Below are positions 50,744-62,200 of a stretch of DNA of 64,000 nt, piece after piece. The stretch spans positions 185,001-249,000 of the forward strand of contig NC_087387.1 of assembly GCF_963675165.1 (NCBI RefSeq). Reading direction: 5' to 3'. A program made the position numbers and the translations under genes. Under the pieces are notes generated by a model, which searched no databases, was not told the origin of the DNA, and saw nothing but the letters and a program-made list of their open reading frames with translations. Each line of letters starts with the position of its first letter. Position 1 is the stretch's first letter. The DNA is from Halichondria panicea. Its lineage: Eukaryota; Porifera; Demospongiae; Suberitida; Halichondriidae.

Positions 50744-52918
50744 ATGGCCGAAGGACCTGATCCAGTTGTTGCTGAACTCGAGCAAGAGGTGACCTGTGGC
50801 ATCTGTCATGACCGCTACCAGGAGCCAAAGCTGCTCCCTTGTTGTCACTACTACTGCAAGCAATGCATCCTCACACTCTCCAGTCGCTACCAACCCAACC
50901 AGCCGTTCCCCTGCCCCGACTGTCGTGAGCCCATTCTATTACCAGACAACAACCCAGACAGACTGCCCACTGCGTTCTTCATCAACCAGATGAAAGCACT
51001 CCACTCGAGGATGGAGAAAGCCCATGGCAAGTTGGAGACCACCTGTGAAATGTGCTCTAGAGGAAAAGCAATCGCATTTTGTCGACAATGTGTGAACTTT
51101 ATATGCAATAGTTGCGTCGATTCCCACAAACATATGAGAGTATTTGCCGGACATGCCATCTCCACTCTGGACGAGCTCAAACAGGGCGGAGTGAAAGAAC
51201 TAACATTCGAAAACCCACCACCCCCAAAATGCGAAGATCACGAGGAACTAAAAAAGATTTTCTGTTTTGATTGCGACAAGCTCATCTGTCGAGACTGTAT
51301 CGTTATTGAACACGCTGGACACAATTACGAGTTTGTAAAGAAAGCCGCCCCTGCAACTCGAAAAAAGCTGACAGAGCACCTCTCCCCACTCAAGAACCTA
51401 CTGCCTGATCTGAGCACCGCTGTGAATCAAGTGAAAGGAACTAAACAGAAGATCCAGGTCCAGAAAAAACTGACAGAGAGACAAGTGAATGCCAAGTTCC
51501 AGAAGCTACACGATATACTCGATCGATGCAAGGTCCGTGTTTTACGGGAATCTTCTGCTTTGGCTGATTCAAAGATGGAGAAGCTGACGGTTCAAGAGAA
51601 GGGTCTAGACCTGTCCCTGGGCACTGCTCAGAGTTTGATTGACTTTGTAGAGCGTACACTGGAGAATGCAAGTGATGAAGAACTGATTACGATGCAAGAG
51701 CAGGTGGTGAGTCGAATCGATGCCGAGGTGGTGAAGCGAGGGAAGGAAGCAGCCAATCCTGATCCAGTGGAGAAAGATGATGTTGGAGTCGAAGTGTTTG
51801 TTTGTGAGGATCTCAAGAAGTTGTGTGAGAACAATGTCATTGTGTATGCAGGAAAGCCGATTGTGAAAGGAGACGGTATCAAAACAGCTGAAGTTGACAA
51901 ATGTTCAAAACTGACTTTTTATTGCTGTTTAAAAAGAGGCAAGCCACAAGTTCTACTGAAAACGCTATCTGATGATACATCTCAACAACTACATGCAGTG
52001 CCTGTGAGGGGTGGAGTGTACAGCGTTGAGTACACCCCTAGGGTACGTGGTCGACACCACCTCCTGATCTCAGTGGACGACCAGCCCATCCCAGGAAGTC
52101 CCTTCTCTGTGCTCATCAAAATACCCCCCACCAAGCTAGACAAACCAGTGAGGGTGATAAGAGGAATCAAGCAACCTCGGTATATGGCATTCAACTCATC
52201 AGAAGAACTGATTGTAACTGACTGTGAAAGTAATGTTTTGGTGTTTGACAAGAAAGGAGATCAAATTCAAAGCATCAGCAAATCAAAGCATGGGTTTGGG
52301 AGTATCTCTGGTGTGGCAGTAGACAAGGAGGACAACGTCTATGTCTGTGACTGGATCAAACAATGTGTGTATAAGTTCAACAAAAAAGGAGATGTACTGA
52401 AGAAGTTTGGGACGAAGGGAAGGGGCCCAAAGGAACTCAACTGGCCTCAAGGGATAGCAGTCGCTGGTGATCAAGTGTTTGTGTGCGATCAAGACAATCA
52501 CAGAGTCCAAGTGTTGACGACGGAGCTGGAGCCAGTCAAGCAGATTGGCTCAAATGGAGCTGGTAATGAGCATTTTAACCACCCAGAGGATGTTGCAGTG
52601 GACAATGAACAAATGGTGTATGTCACTGACTATGGTAATAATCGTGTTCAAGTGCTCACTATGGATGGTCGGTTTATTCGCTCAATTGGAAAGAAAGGAA
52701 GTGAACAAGGAGATCTATCTCGCCCTTATGGTGTGTGTGTCACTGGTTTAGTTTATGTTGTTGAGGATGGTAACAAGCGTGTGTCAGTGTTCACTAAAGA
52801 TGGTCAGTTTGTCACATCATTTGGTAATGGTCATATCACTAACCAAACTTTTGGAGTAGCTGTGGACAGTGATGGTTTTATGTACATGTCCATGAAAGGT
52901 TCTGTTATTATCTTTTAG
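50744..52918 (+). CDS. TRIM-NHL protein (RING, two B-boxes, coiled coil, filamin, NHL)
   Basis: A single intronless frame encodes 724 residues from the ATG at 50744; this start was preferred because MAEGPDPVVAELEQEVTCGI leads directly into the RING. The RING has CGICHDRY, CCHYYCKQC and CPDC. B-box 1 is CEMCSRGKAIAFCRQCVNFI, ending in H-rich SHKHMRVFAGH. B-box 2 is CEDHEELKKIFCFDCDKLIC. A coiled coil follows. The filamin-type Ig domain ends VRGRHHLLISVDDQPIPGSP. Five to six NHL repeats contain GVAVDKEDNVYVCDW, WPQGIAVAGDQVFVCDQDNH, DVAVDNEQMVYVTDYGNNRV and GVAVDSDGFMYMS. The layout equals TRIM2/3/71-type E3 ligases; NHL propellers of this type often bind RNA or protein partners. Which paralog it represents cannot be told, as sponges and cnidarians have lineage-specific expansions. 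Lack of introns, unlike most neighbours, hints at a retrocopy or an expanded family. Confidence 0.93.
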   Translation: MAEGPDPVVAELEQEVTCGICHDRYQEPKLLPCCHYYCKQCILTLSSRYQPNQPFPCPDCREPILLPDNNPDRLPTAFFINQMKALHSRMEKAHGKLETTCEMCSRGKAIAFCRQCVNFICNSCVDSHKHMRVFAGHAISTLDELKQGGVKELTFENPPPPKCEDHEELKKIFCFDCDKLICRDCIVIEHAGHNYEFVKKAAPATRKKLTEHLSPLKNLLPDLSTAVNQVKGTKQKIQVQKKLTERQVNAKFQKLHDILDRCKVRVLRESSALADSKMEKLTVQEKGLDLSLGTAQSLIDFVERTLENASDEELITMQEQVVSRIDAEVVKRGKEAANPDPVEKDDVGVEVFVCEDLKKLCENNVIVYAGKPIVKGDGIKTAEVDKCSKLTFYCCLKRGKPQVLLKTLSDDTSQQLHAVPVRGGVYSVEYTPRVRGRHHLLISVDDQPIPGSPFSVLIKIPPTKLDKPVRVIRGIKQPRYMAFNSSEELIVTDCESNVLVFDKKGDQIQSISKSKHGFGSISGVAVDKEDNVYVCDWIKQCVYKFNKKGDVLKKFGTKGRGPKELNWPQGIAVAGDQVFVCDQDNHRVQVLTTELEPVKQIGSNGAGNEHFNHPEDVAVDNEQMVYVTDYGNNRVQVLTMDGRFIRSIGKKGSEQGDLSRPYGVCVTGLVYVVEDGNKRVSVFTKDGQFVTSFGNGHITNQTFGVAVDSDGFMYMSMKGSVIIF

Positions 52919-53221
52919 AGTAATTTTTAGTGCTGTGTAACACTGTTCAATACTTTTGTTTTACATGCATTATTTGTGTGTGTGCAGTATCAAATATGTG
53001 GTTATGTTATCTTGTATAATAATCATTATACACTTTCAATAAATTTATTGATTGAACAAATTTATGAACTTCACAATGTGTAAAGAATTACAGACTTTGA
53101 CTTGTAAGTAAATTATGAGCATTAAAAAAACGTATGATGTTAGTCAAATACAGTCGGTGCATTGTTCCAGTACTAGTGCCCTGCAGGCTCAGTTGTGCTG
53201 TAGTGCACGTGGGTGTGGGCG
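52919..53221. other. Convergent 3' ends of TRIM-NHL and cadherin-like genes
   Basis: About 300 bp of AT-rich non-coding sequence; the TRIM poly(A) signal lies inside. No repeat was seen. Confidence 0.5.
53038..53043 (+). terminator. Poly(A) signal of TRIM-NHL gene
   Basis: AATAAA about 120 bp after the stop codon, in an AT-rich context. Confidence 0.55.
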
Positions 53222-56200
53222 TTACTGTGATGGGTGTGGTGATCTGAGCAGTGTCTGTGTCTGCCAGTACGACTCCCACCTCTGACCAGCGTTGCCATGG
53301 GCACCAAGTCGGGTGTGCTGATTGTTAGCGTAGATAGCCTCTTCCTCAGATTCGGAATTGGCAACTGGTGCTCTGTGGGGGGTAAGAGTCAGTGACAGAT
53401 ACTAGCAATAGCCTTTGTCAAATTGACTCTTCTATCTACAAATACAAATGTAGTGCAAGCTCAGCACAATGCTTAACCCTTGTGCATACGCCCATGAAGT
53501 ACAGTAGCACAATGCAGAGGAGGTACGACATCCGCGTGTCTTAAACACACATTCCTTATTATATTGAACTTTGACCTAAGGAATGTGTGTCTAAAACATT
53601 TCCTTTGACACGCATGTCATACCTCCTCTGAGCACAATGCACACAATGGTACACAATGGTACATCAACCAATGTACCATGGTACCAATGGTATATCAACC
53701 AATGGTACATCAACCAATGTACCATGGTACCAATGGTACATCAACCAATGGTACATCAACCAATGTACCATGGTACCAATGGTACATCAACCAATGGTAC
53801 ATCAACCAATGTACCATGGTACCAATGGTACATCAACCAATGGTACATCAACCAATGTACCATGGTACCAATGGTACATCAACCAATGTTACATCAACCA
53901 ATGTACCATGGTACCAATGGTACATCAACCAATGGTACATTAACCAATGCCAATGTTACATCAACCAATGTGTACAATGGTACACAATGGTACACAATGG
54001 TACATCAACAATGGTACACAATGGTACACAATGGTACATCAACAATGGTACACAATGGTACACAATGGTACACAATGGTACATCAACAATGGTACACAAT
54101 AAGTGATTGAAGAGGTCATGAATATGATTACTGTTCTACAATCACCAATGTACATACCTTGTTTCTCTGTGCAATGCTTTGCTGGGAACTTGAGGAGCAC
54201 CCTCTGATGGCGTATCCATGACGACAGGCTCCAGCGTATCATAATCAGGACCATCCTCCTCATTGCTAAGCAAATTGTCGTGTGATTCTGCCCGTCTCTT
54301 CAAACTGAGCTGTCTTCCTCGGTGGAAAATGGCTGAGGATCTCTTCAAAGACGATCCTCTTCTCTTTGCCCCTCCATTAGACAGCGGCTCACTCGCAGTC
54401 TCTCTATCTATACTCTCTGTCACTGTGCTAGCTTTGGTGGTGGGTTGAGGGGGGATATAGTGTCGGCCGTAAATATCATCATCGAATACAGTCTCTTGTG
54501 GTTTGTTGGATGTGGTGTGAGGGTGGTGGGCGTTGGTGAAGGTGAAGTTGTGCTGGATGGGGGAGTGGTCTATGCTGACGTAGGAGCTGTTGATGAATGT
54601 CTCCTCTTGTGGACTGTGGTCGAGGGAGTGGATGGTGTGCAGTGAGTGACTGTTGTCCAGGACACACAGTTTCCTGTAGGGAAGGAACAGACACACTCAA
54701 TTCTATAGCTGGAGATTGTTACAGCCAGATATAGACGTACTGTACTGTAGACATCCAGTGTGCAGATAAAAATTATTGTTTTTGCTAAGTCTTTATCAGT
54801 TTCTACCACATTTTCTATAATGTGGTACTTGCAAGAGAATGGCTTACTTCTTTGAGTTCCTTTGTCTGACCACACACACCACAATGCAGAATATGAGAGC
54901 AGCTGTGAACACTGCCACGATGATCGCCACAGCAACCCCAACAATAATGCCCTCAGTCACTGCATGTGCATGGTGCAGGGAAGATTGTAATGTAACTTCT
55001 TATTACTGCACATGCAGTTTCGTATTGATAAATGCTCGATACATTGTATGCAATTGAAAGCTCTGCACTAGTTGTCATGACTACACACATACCTGACAAC
55101 ACTGGCTCATTGAAGGGCACAGCTGCAGTGAAGTTGACGGCCTGATAGCCCTGTGCTCTCAGCTTTTCCAGAGCCCCTGTCCTAGTAAGCAGGGCAATGG
55201 CCTCTCTACCAGAGAGAGGGCTACCATCCATCACCAGGATGAAGGATATCAACACACTGTGTATGGGAGAGAAATTTAATCAACCACTTCAATCCAACCA
55301 GCCAGTGTAATTACAATAACGGATACATGAATGTACGTATCAGAACCACTTCGGAAAATCACCAAGGTTTGAGATAGCAACTCTTGGAACGAAAATAACT
55401 TGCGTACCGTTGGTCTAATCTCAAAAATTTTTGGATTTTCTGAAAGCTTAGAAAGAGCTCTTTCAGATGATATGTTCAGCTCAATATTTTAAATCGGAAT
55501 CCATTTTGAACTTTTACCCCACCTATAGCCCACGCTTTTTTTGTCGAAAATTGCCTCAAAAAATGACCTTTGATTTTAATATGCAATCTAAAAGAGCTGA
55601 CTTTGAGCTACCAGAAAATCATTGAACAGTTGAAATTGGACCATCCAAACCCAAATTATAGCCGTCCAAAAGATACTTACTTTGTGGGTGGTAATTGTTG
55701 GATTGAGTTTGTTTGATTCAATCCATTCGGAGTCTCACAAGATGCTACCAGTCCACTAGTGAAAAGTATGTTGCAGATATCGTCCAGATCACTTCCTGTT
55801 GGTGACTCCACCCCCTCAGGACACACCCACCTCAGTAGGTAACGCCCATCCTTGGTAGTCATGAAGCGAGCTTCACAGACAGTGACGAAGTCATCCAGGT
55901 CAACAGTATTGTCAGCAATCTGTCTCTTCCTTCGCTGGGTGATTGCATTGTCCTGTAAAGGATCCGTAATTATGTATAGTCAAACGAGAAAATACAAGTC
56001 CAATAGCCTTTAGTTAACGGACTGAAAGCATTCTAAAAGGGCTACAACGCATCCTTAATTAAATTGACAATCTAAACTGCTCCATGCAGTTATGAGTTAT
56101 GAAACAATCCAACATTGTATCTCACCTGTTGAATCTCTCTCAAACTGTTCACTTGATCATCCAACATCCCAGCGTTTGCGTTACCAAGAGTAACCACTAC

Positions 56201-59200
56201 CCCATCGCTAGTCTGTTCCCCACACACAAAGCCCTGGGCATTGGCTACCGTGGTGATACACAGCTGATCGACTGGGCAGGGTGTAGTGTCACAGACGGTG
56301 GTGTACTGACACCTGTGTCCAGTGGTCCCTGGGGTGCAGTCACATGAGAAAGAGCCGTCCGTGTTGGTACAGCTGCCACCAGAGAGGCACGGAGCTACAT
56401 GGAGAGAGAGGGAGGGAGTACCATACAATCTCTGCAATATTATATTGGATTTGGATCGAAATCTTTAACACTTTTGATCATTTTATTAATGTTTCTAATT
56501 ATATATACGTATGTGTAGCTACTCGGCACGTACCTTCTCTGCACTCGTCAATGTCAACCTCGCAGTTGCCTCCAGTGTAGCCTATAGAACACGAACAAGT
56601 GTACCCTAGTCCAGTGGGGTCGTTAGCAACCAGGTCACATGACCCATCATTACGACAGGGAGAGGGGCTGCAAGCAGTCTGGGTACAGAGGTCATCACCA
56701 TCTAGACTAGTTACGAGTGTGCGTACAGCCGTGATGTCCATCATGACATTCTGTGCATGCGTGTGAAAAGGAATGATTTGTAAACATAACAGAGGGTAAT
56801 TGAACATCTTTCAACAGCCATAACTTTAGCACCGTTGATCCAATGTCAAAATGTTTATGATTTTCTGAAAGCTAACAAAAATATCTTTCAAATGATGTGT
56901 TTAAATTCAAAATTTTGTCGGGGCCTTAATTTGTCATTTTTCGGCCTTGGGCCATGGTATCGCCAAATTGGAAAATCATTTTATCTGAATTTTGATTACA
57001 CCATTTGAAACGTCTCTTTCTAAGCTTTCAGAAGATCATAAAATCGTTGAAATTGAATCCACGGAATTTAAGTTATGGCAGCTGAAAGAGTACTCCACTC
57101 CGTACCTCGAACGCTGTGGTGTTCAGCGCGTGGCAACTCCGCATTCTACTGGGCATCGAGAAGGACATCAAAGGCATGAACACAACGTTTGATTGGGAGA
57201 AAACAATGAGTTGAAAGGTTGCCGCGGATTCACCGGCAGGGTTGCTGGCCGTACAGACGTAAGTTCCAGCGTCAGCGCTCTGAACGTCAGCGATGGTGAG
57301 GAATGGATTAGTGGGCAGAATACGAGAGCTCATATTCAAGATGCTCAAACTACCATCTTGGTTCACTCTGCAGGGAACAGAAGAAACAGTGCCATTATAA
57401 TTATCATCAGGTACATGCATGCATGCATAAATCATACAACTGATACAAAAGTAGCAATAGCTTAATGCATGCATAGAGTCCTCTAGCAACCTATATATGT
57501 GCATGTACTTACTATACATGCATGGTTTACAGCGCACAGAAATAATGTACGTAGTCAGTAATATGAAGGTACGGATATTACATACCTGCTCCATGTGACG
57601 GTGGGTGTGGGTAAGCCAGCTGTGAAGCATCTGAAGCTGACTGTCCTGCCCACTTCAATGTCCCTGGCATCCATTGGAGGGATGGTGATGGTGGCAGGGA
57701 CTGAAGCAGAACAAATACATAGTTTAGTGCACAATCATGCATGCAACACATTTTGTACTACTTCTATACTGGAACAATTTCATGCATTTTACAATAAGTT
57801 GTACGTATAATTATTACTGAAAAGTACTGTACATAAATTATAATACTCTATAGGGTATAATATCACTACAGGATCTACGTATGAGGCTACATGCAAGTAT
57901 CAAACTGTGTACAATGAATAAAATATATACTCACCTTGTATAGAAACAATGGCTGGCATGCTCAACAAGCTTCCAATGGCGGAGGCAGCCCTGCAGCTGT
58001 ACTCACCAGCATCTTGAAACCTTGCAGAGCTAATGGACAATTCTCCAGCACTTCCAGACAACATATTTGGGCCGAGGACAGCTGTCCCGTTGTGTAACCA
58101 TGTGTAGGTAACGGGGATATTTCTGATAATTGGACAAGACAGAGTAAAATCGGTGTTGATGTTTACAGCCGCTACTAGGGGCGTGGCTTCCACACTGCAC
58201 AGAAGATCGCTGGTGATCACTCCATTAGTAGAGTTGATACTATATTGTTGCAGAGAGCACATTTCATCAAAGTTGATAGTTAAATCCCTTGTTGTGTTGA
58301 AGGGGTCGTTGCTGCTATCGGCAACTATCACGGTGATGTTGGTAACCAGGTCCTGAGGGTCTTGAAAGATGGGGCCAAAAGAATATACAAGTTCTGCATT
58401 TAGTCCAATATCTGCATCAGTTGCGTTTACTGTAAATACTTCTCTGATCTGTGATTGTATCCTAGCAACAGGTATCGTCACGGCACCGGGTAAATTCGAT
58501 ATTACTGGAGAATTGTCATTAACGTCCAGTACTGTTATATTTAGAAAAGTGTCCATACTGAGTCCAACACGATCTGTAGCTCTTACTCGAATGGAATAAA
58601 AATCAATATCCTCACGATCTAAACCGGCAATAAGTGTAATGGTCCCAACATCGCTTATTTCAAATACTCCGCCCGTATTACCGTCCAGGAGTTCGTACTG
58701 CGCTACCCTGGTTGCCTGATTATTCATAGTGTCATCTCTGTCAATGGCTATACAGTTTGTAACCGGACTTCCGGGCGAGAAATTCTCAGAAATAGATCGA
58801 CTGCAAGGAATGGGGAAGAACGGTGGTGTCTCGTCAACGTTCTCGACGTTAATATTCACCGTGGCAATAGCGGACATTGGTGGTGTGCCACGATCTTGAG
58901 CGTTGATGGTTAGGACATGTAGCGGTATAGTTTCGAAATCAAGATTGCCTATGAGGGTAATCTCACCAAAGCTACTTATTGAAAATATATCGGAATTTGG
59001 TGGAGTCAGAATTGAGTAATCGATTTCACTTCGCGGTCCAGAGTCGATATCAAAAGCGAAAACTTGTAGTAGTACCTCGGGCGGAACTGTTGTCTCAAGA
59101 ACATTGATACTGTAGACAGTCTGGCTGAAAATCGGAGGATTATCGTTAACGTCCAGAACTCTGATTTGAACTACGAGCACGGTTGAGAGGGGGGATGCTC

Positions 59201-62200
59201 CACTATCGCTGGCACGGATAAGAACAGAGTAGGACTCTCTCTCTTCCCTATCAAGAGGCATGGTTGCCGTAACAATGCCATTGTTAGAAATAACAAAAGG
59301 TGGAGTGGCACCAGCTGTTAAATTGATGACTTCGAGTAAATAAGACACTGCACCGTTTTGTCCGAGATCAGGATCAGAAGCGCTGGCATTTAGAACAAAT
59401 GTATTGTCTGTATTCCTCTCAATAACTTCTCCCACGGTATTATTAGATCTCATAAAGGAAGGAGCATTGTCGTTGATATCGATAAGCGTTATGGTAACCT
59501 GAGCTGTAGAGGACAATCTTGGTATTCCGTTATCAGTTGCGCTGATTGTTATTCTCTCGCTCGAGTTATTTTCAGGGAGGAAAAGTCCACTTTGTACCAA
59601 ACTTTCTCTGTCTAAAACTTCAGATGTACGCAAAATTCCAGTTTCACTTTCAATTGAGACAAATCTTCCGGACCCTTGTAGAGAGAAGGTGATAGTTTCA
59701 GTAGGACTGGCATCAATGTCTGTAGCTTGTACAGTACCGATAAACGTCCCAATAGGCAGTTCCTCTGATAGAGAGAAATCTAATGTCGTAATATTCGGTG
59801 GAAAACGATTGCCATTGACAACCATAACGATTAAAACAGTAGTAGTTCGTAGGATACCGTCAGTTACTTCAATTGTAACCTCAAACTGAGTGCTTATTGC
59901 TGCCTCAAGGCTTTGGTCCAATCGAACGACTCCATTTTCGTCAATACTGAATACCTCCAGTGCTGCGGTACCCCCCACACCTTCTGCTTCCACGGAAACT
60001 ATTATAAACATGATCTCATCACCGTCTGCATCTGTGGCGTTGATAACGGCTATGGGTGTTCCAACATCTGTGCTGTCCGAAATGTTAATAGTCAGGTTTC
60101 CAGAGACAACCACAGGGGGAGAAGTGATTACATTTTGAACGTTAATAATGACAGTTGCCGTGCTCAATTGAGGGCCCGGGTCAGTCCCTCTATCTGTAGC
60201 AGTGAGCGTGAGCGTGTAGGTGGGTTGGGTCTCGAAACTGATCTCACTAATCAGCTGAAGAGTAGCTCTGTTCTCGTCAATTTTGTCGAGGAAGAACACA
60301 TTTCCAATGTTCCCGTCGGTAATATCGAAATCAACTTGAGTATTTGGAGTGGAAGGTTCGTCCAGATCAAAAACAAAGACCTGGACAATATCGAATATTG
60401 GTACTTCGGTTTCTTGGATGTCCACAATGTAAATCTCTGGCAGGAAGTTAGGAGGATTATCATTGATATCAGTCACTGTGATCAGTACTCGTGCTGTGCT
60501 CGACAATTGTGGCGAACCTCCATCAGTGGCCATCACTACCAAATTGAACTGTACAATTTCTTCTCTGTTTATATCTGCGCCAGGAGAAACATTTATAATT
60601 GCAGTATTTGATGGTAGAGAGTTTATTGTGAAAGCATTTCCGAAATTTCCGGAAATAATACTGTATTCTAATTGTGAGTTCTGTCCTGAATCTGCATCAG
60701 ACGCTGATACCGTAACTATGGCAACTCCTCCGTCGGCATGTTCTACTACGGTACCATTGTACACATCTCTTTCAAATATCGGTGGATTGTCGTTCACGTC
60801 GATAAGTAATATCGAAGTTTCCATGGACGTATGTACACCATCTGGATTGCTTGCTGTTACATTGAACAAATATAAATTCAAGTCTTCGAAATCTAAATCT
60901 CCAGATACAACTAGTGTGCCATTGTCAGGGGCGATAGAGAATGGCAATACCATATTCGATGAAATGGAGTATGTAATTTCTGCGTTCGTACCCATATCCG
61001 AGTCCAAAGCCATAAACCGTATGATGAACGATCCTATACCAAGTGATTCTTCTACCTGTACTATAGGCGGGAAATTAACGAACACAGGTGGATTATTGTT
61101 GACGTCCTGTACCGTAATCATGATGGTCGTCCTAATTGAATTGTCTACATCTCTCACAACCAAATTGAAAGTGAAACTGGATACGTCACTGGGTAGGTTT
61201 GAACTAGTTGCAATCTCAGCAGTTCGTCCCGTCTGGATTAATTGGAATGGGACATTTCCTTCGATACTGAAAACTAAATCTCCATTCAGGGTACCAGGTC
61301 TATCAGGATCACCCGCAACTATGGTAGTTATTTGTGTATTAGAAGCAGCCACTTCACTTACGTTGAAAACACAGCTGTTCAAAACGGCACACTCGGTGAT
61401 GAAAAAAGGTAGCTCGTTTACATCTCGGATATTTACAATTTGAACGGTTCTCGCTATCCCACCTGTTGAGGTTTGAATAGCTCGAATAGTTAGAGAGTAT
61501 CTATCAATGTCTTCAAAATCAACAGGTCTCGATAATTCTATGAGACCACTTTCAGCATTGATAGTAAATACATTTCCAACGTTGCCATGTATAATAGAAT
61601 ACCTAACAGTGTTGTCTCCACCCGTTACCATAACCTGGGCAACGTCATCTCCTACGTTTGCAGTCTCTAGTATAAAAACTTCCGGAAGAGATGGAAATTC
61701 GATTCGATTATTTGTGACTATCACTTGTATTACAACTCTTCCTCTGTGGCACGAAAAGTTGGCATTTTGTGCTACAATTACGAGCGTGAATTGTGTGTGG
61801 ACGCTATTGTCGAGTGGTACTGCTGTGACAATGCTCCCTGTTGCTGGGGCGATAGCGAACAGGCCTGAGTTATCACCAGATTGAATGGAGTATGTGAATC
61901 TGGAAGTGGAATAAAAGAAATGACAAGTAAAGTTGTTCTAACACCGCAACAGTAGAGAAACACGATCAAAACACATCATTAGTATAGCTACGTATCTATC
62001 AAAATAGGCCCACCTCTTTGAACAAAAATAACTTGCGAACCGTTGGTCCAATCTCAATAATTTTTTGATTTTCTGAAAGCTTAGAAAGAACTCTTTCAGA
62101 TGATATGTTCAGCTCAATATTTTAAATCGGACTCCATTTTGAACTTTTCCCCCACGCTTTTTTGTCGAAAATGGCCTCGAAAATGACCATTGATTTTAAT

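Noticed and set aside
53637-54110. Overlapping plus-strand frames of 95-157 codons rich in Thr/Asn/His/Pro
   Set aside because: They are produced by the 46-bp minisatellite, which is open in all three frames; a gene would not be open in all frames.
57193-57465. Plus-strand frame opposite the second Ig exon
   Set aside because: It is antisense to a conserved Ig domain exon and carries no domain of its own.
60463-61443. Long plus-strand frame (326 codons) and its neighbours opposite the cadherin exon
   Set aside because: They are antisense to strongly conserved cadherin repeats and lack any domain; they are open because of the codon use of the real strand.
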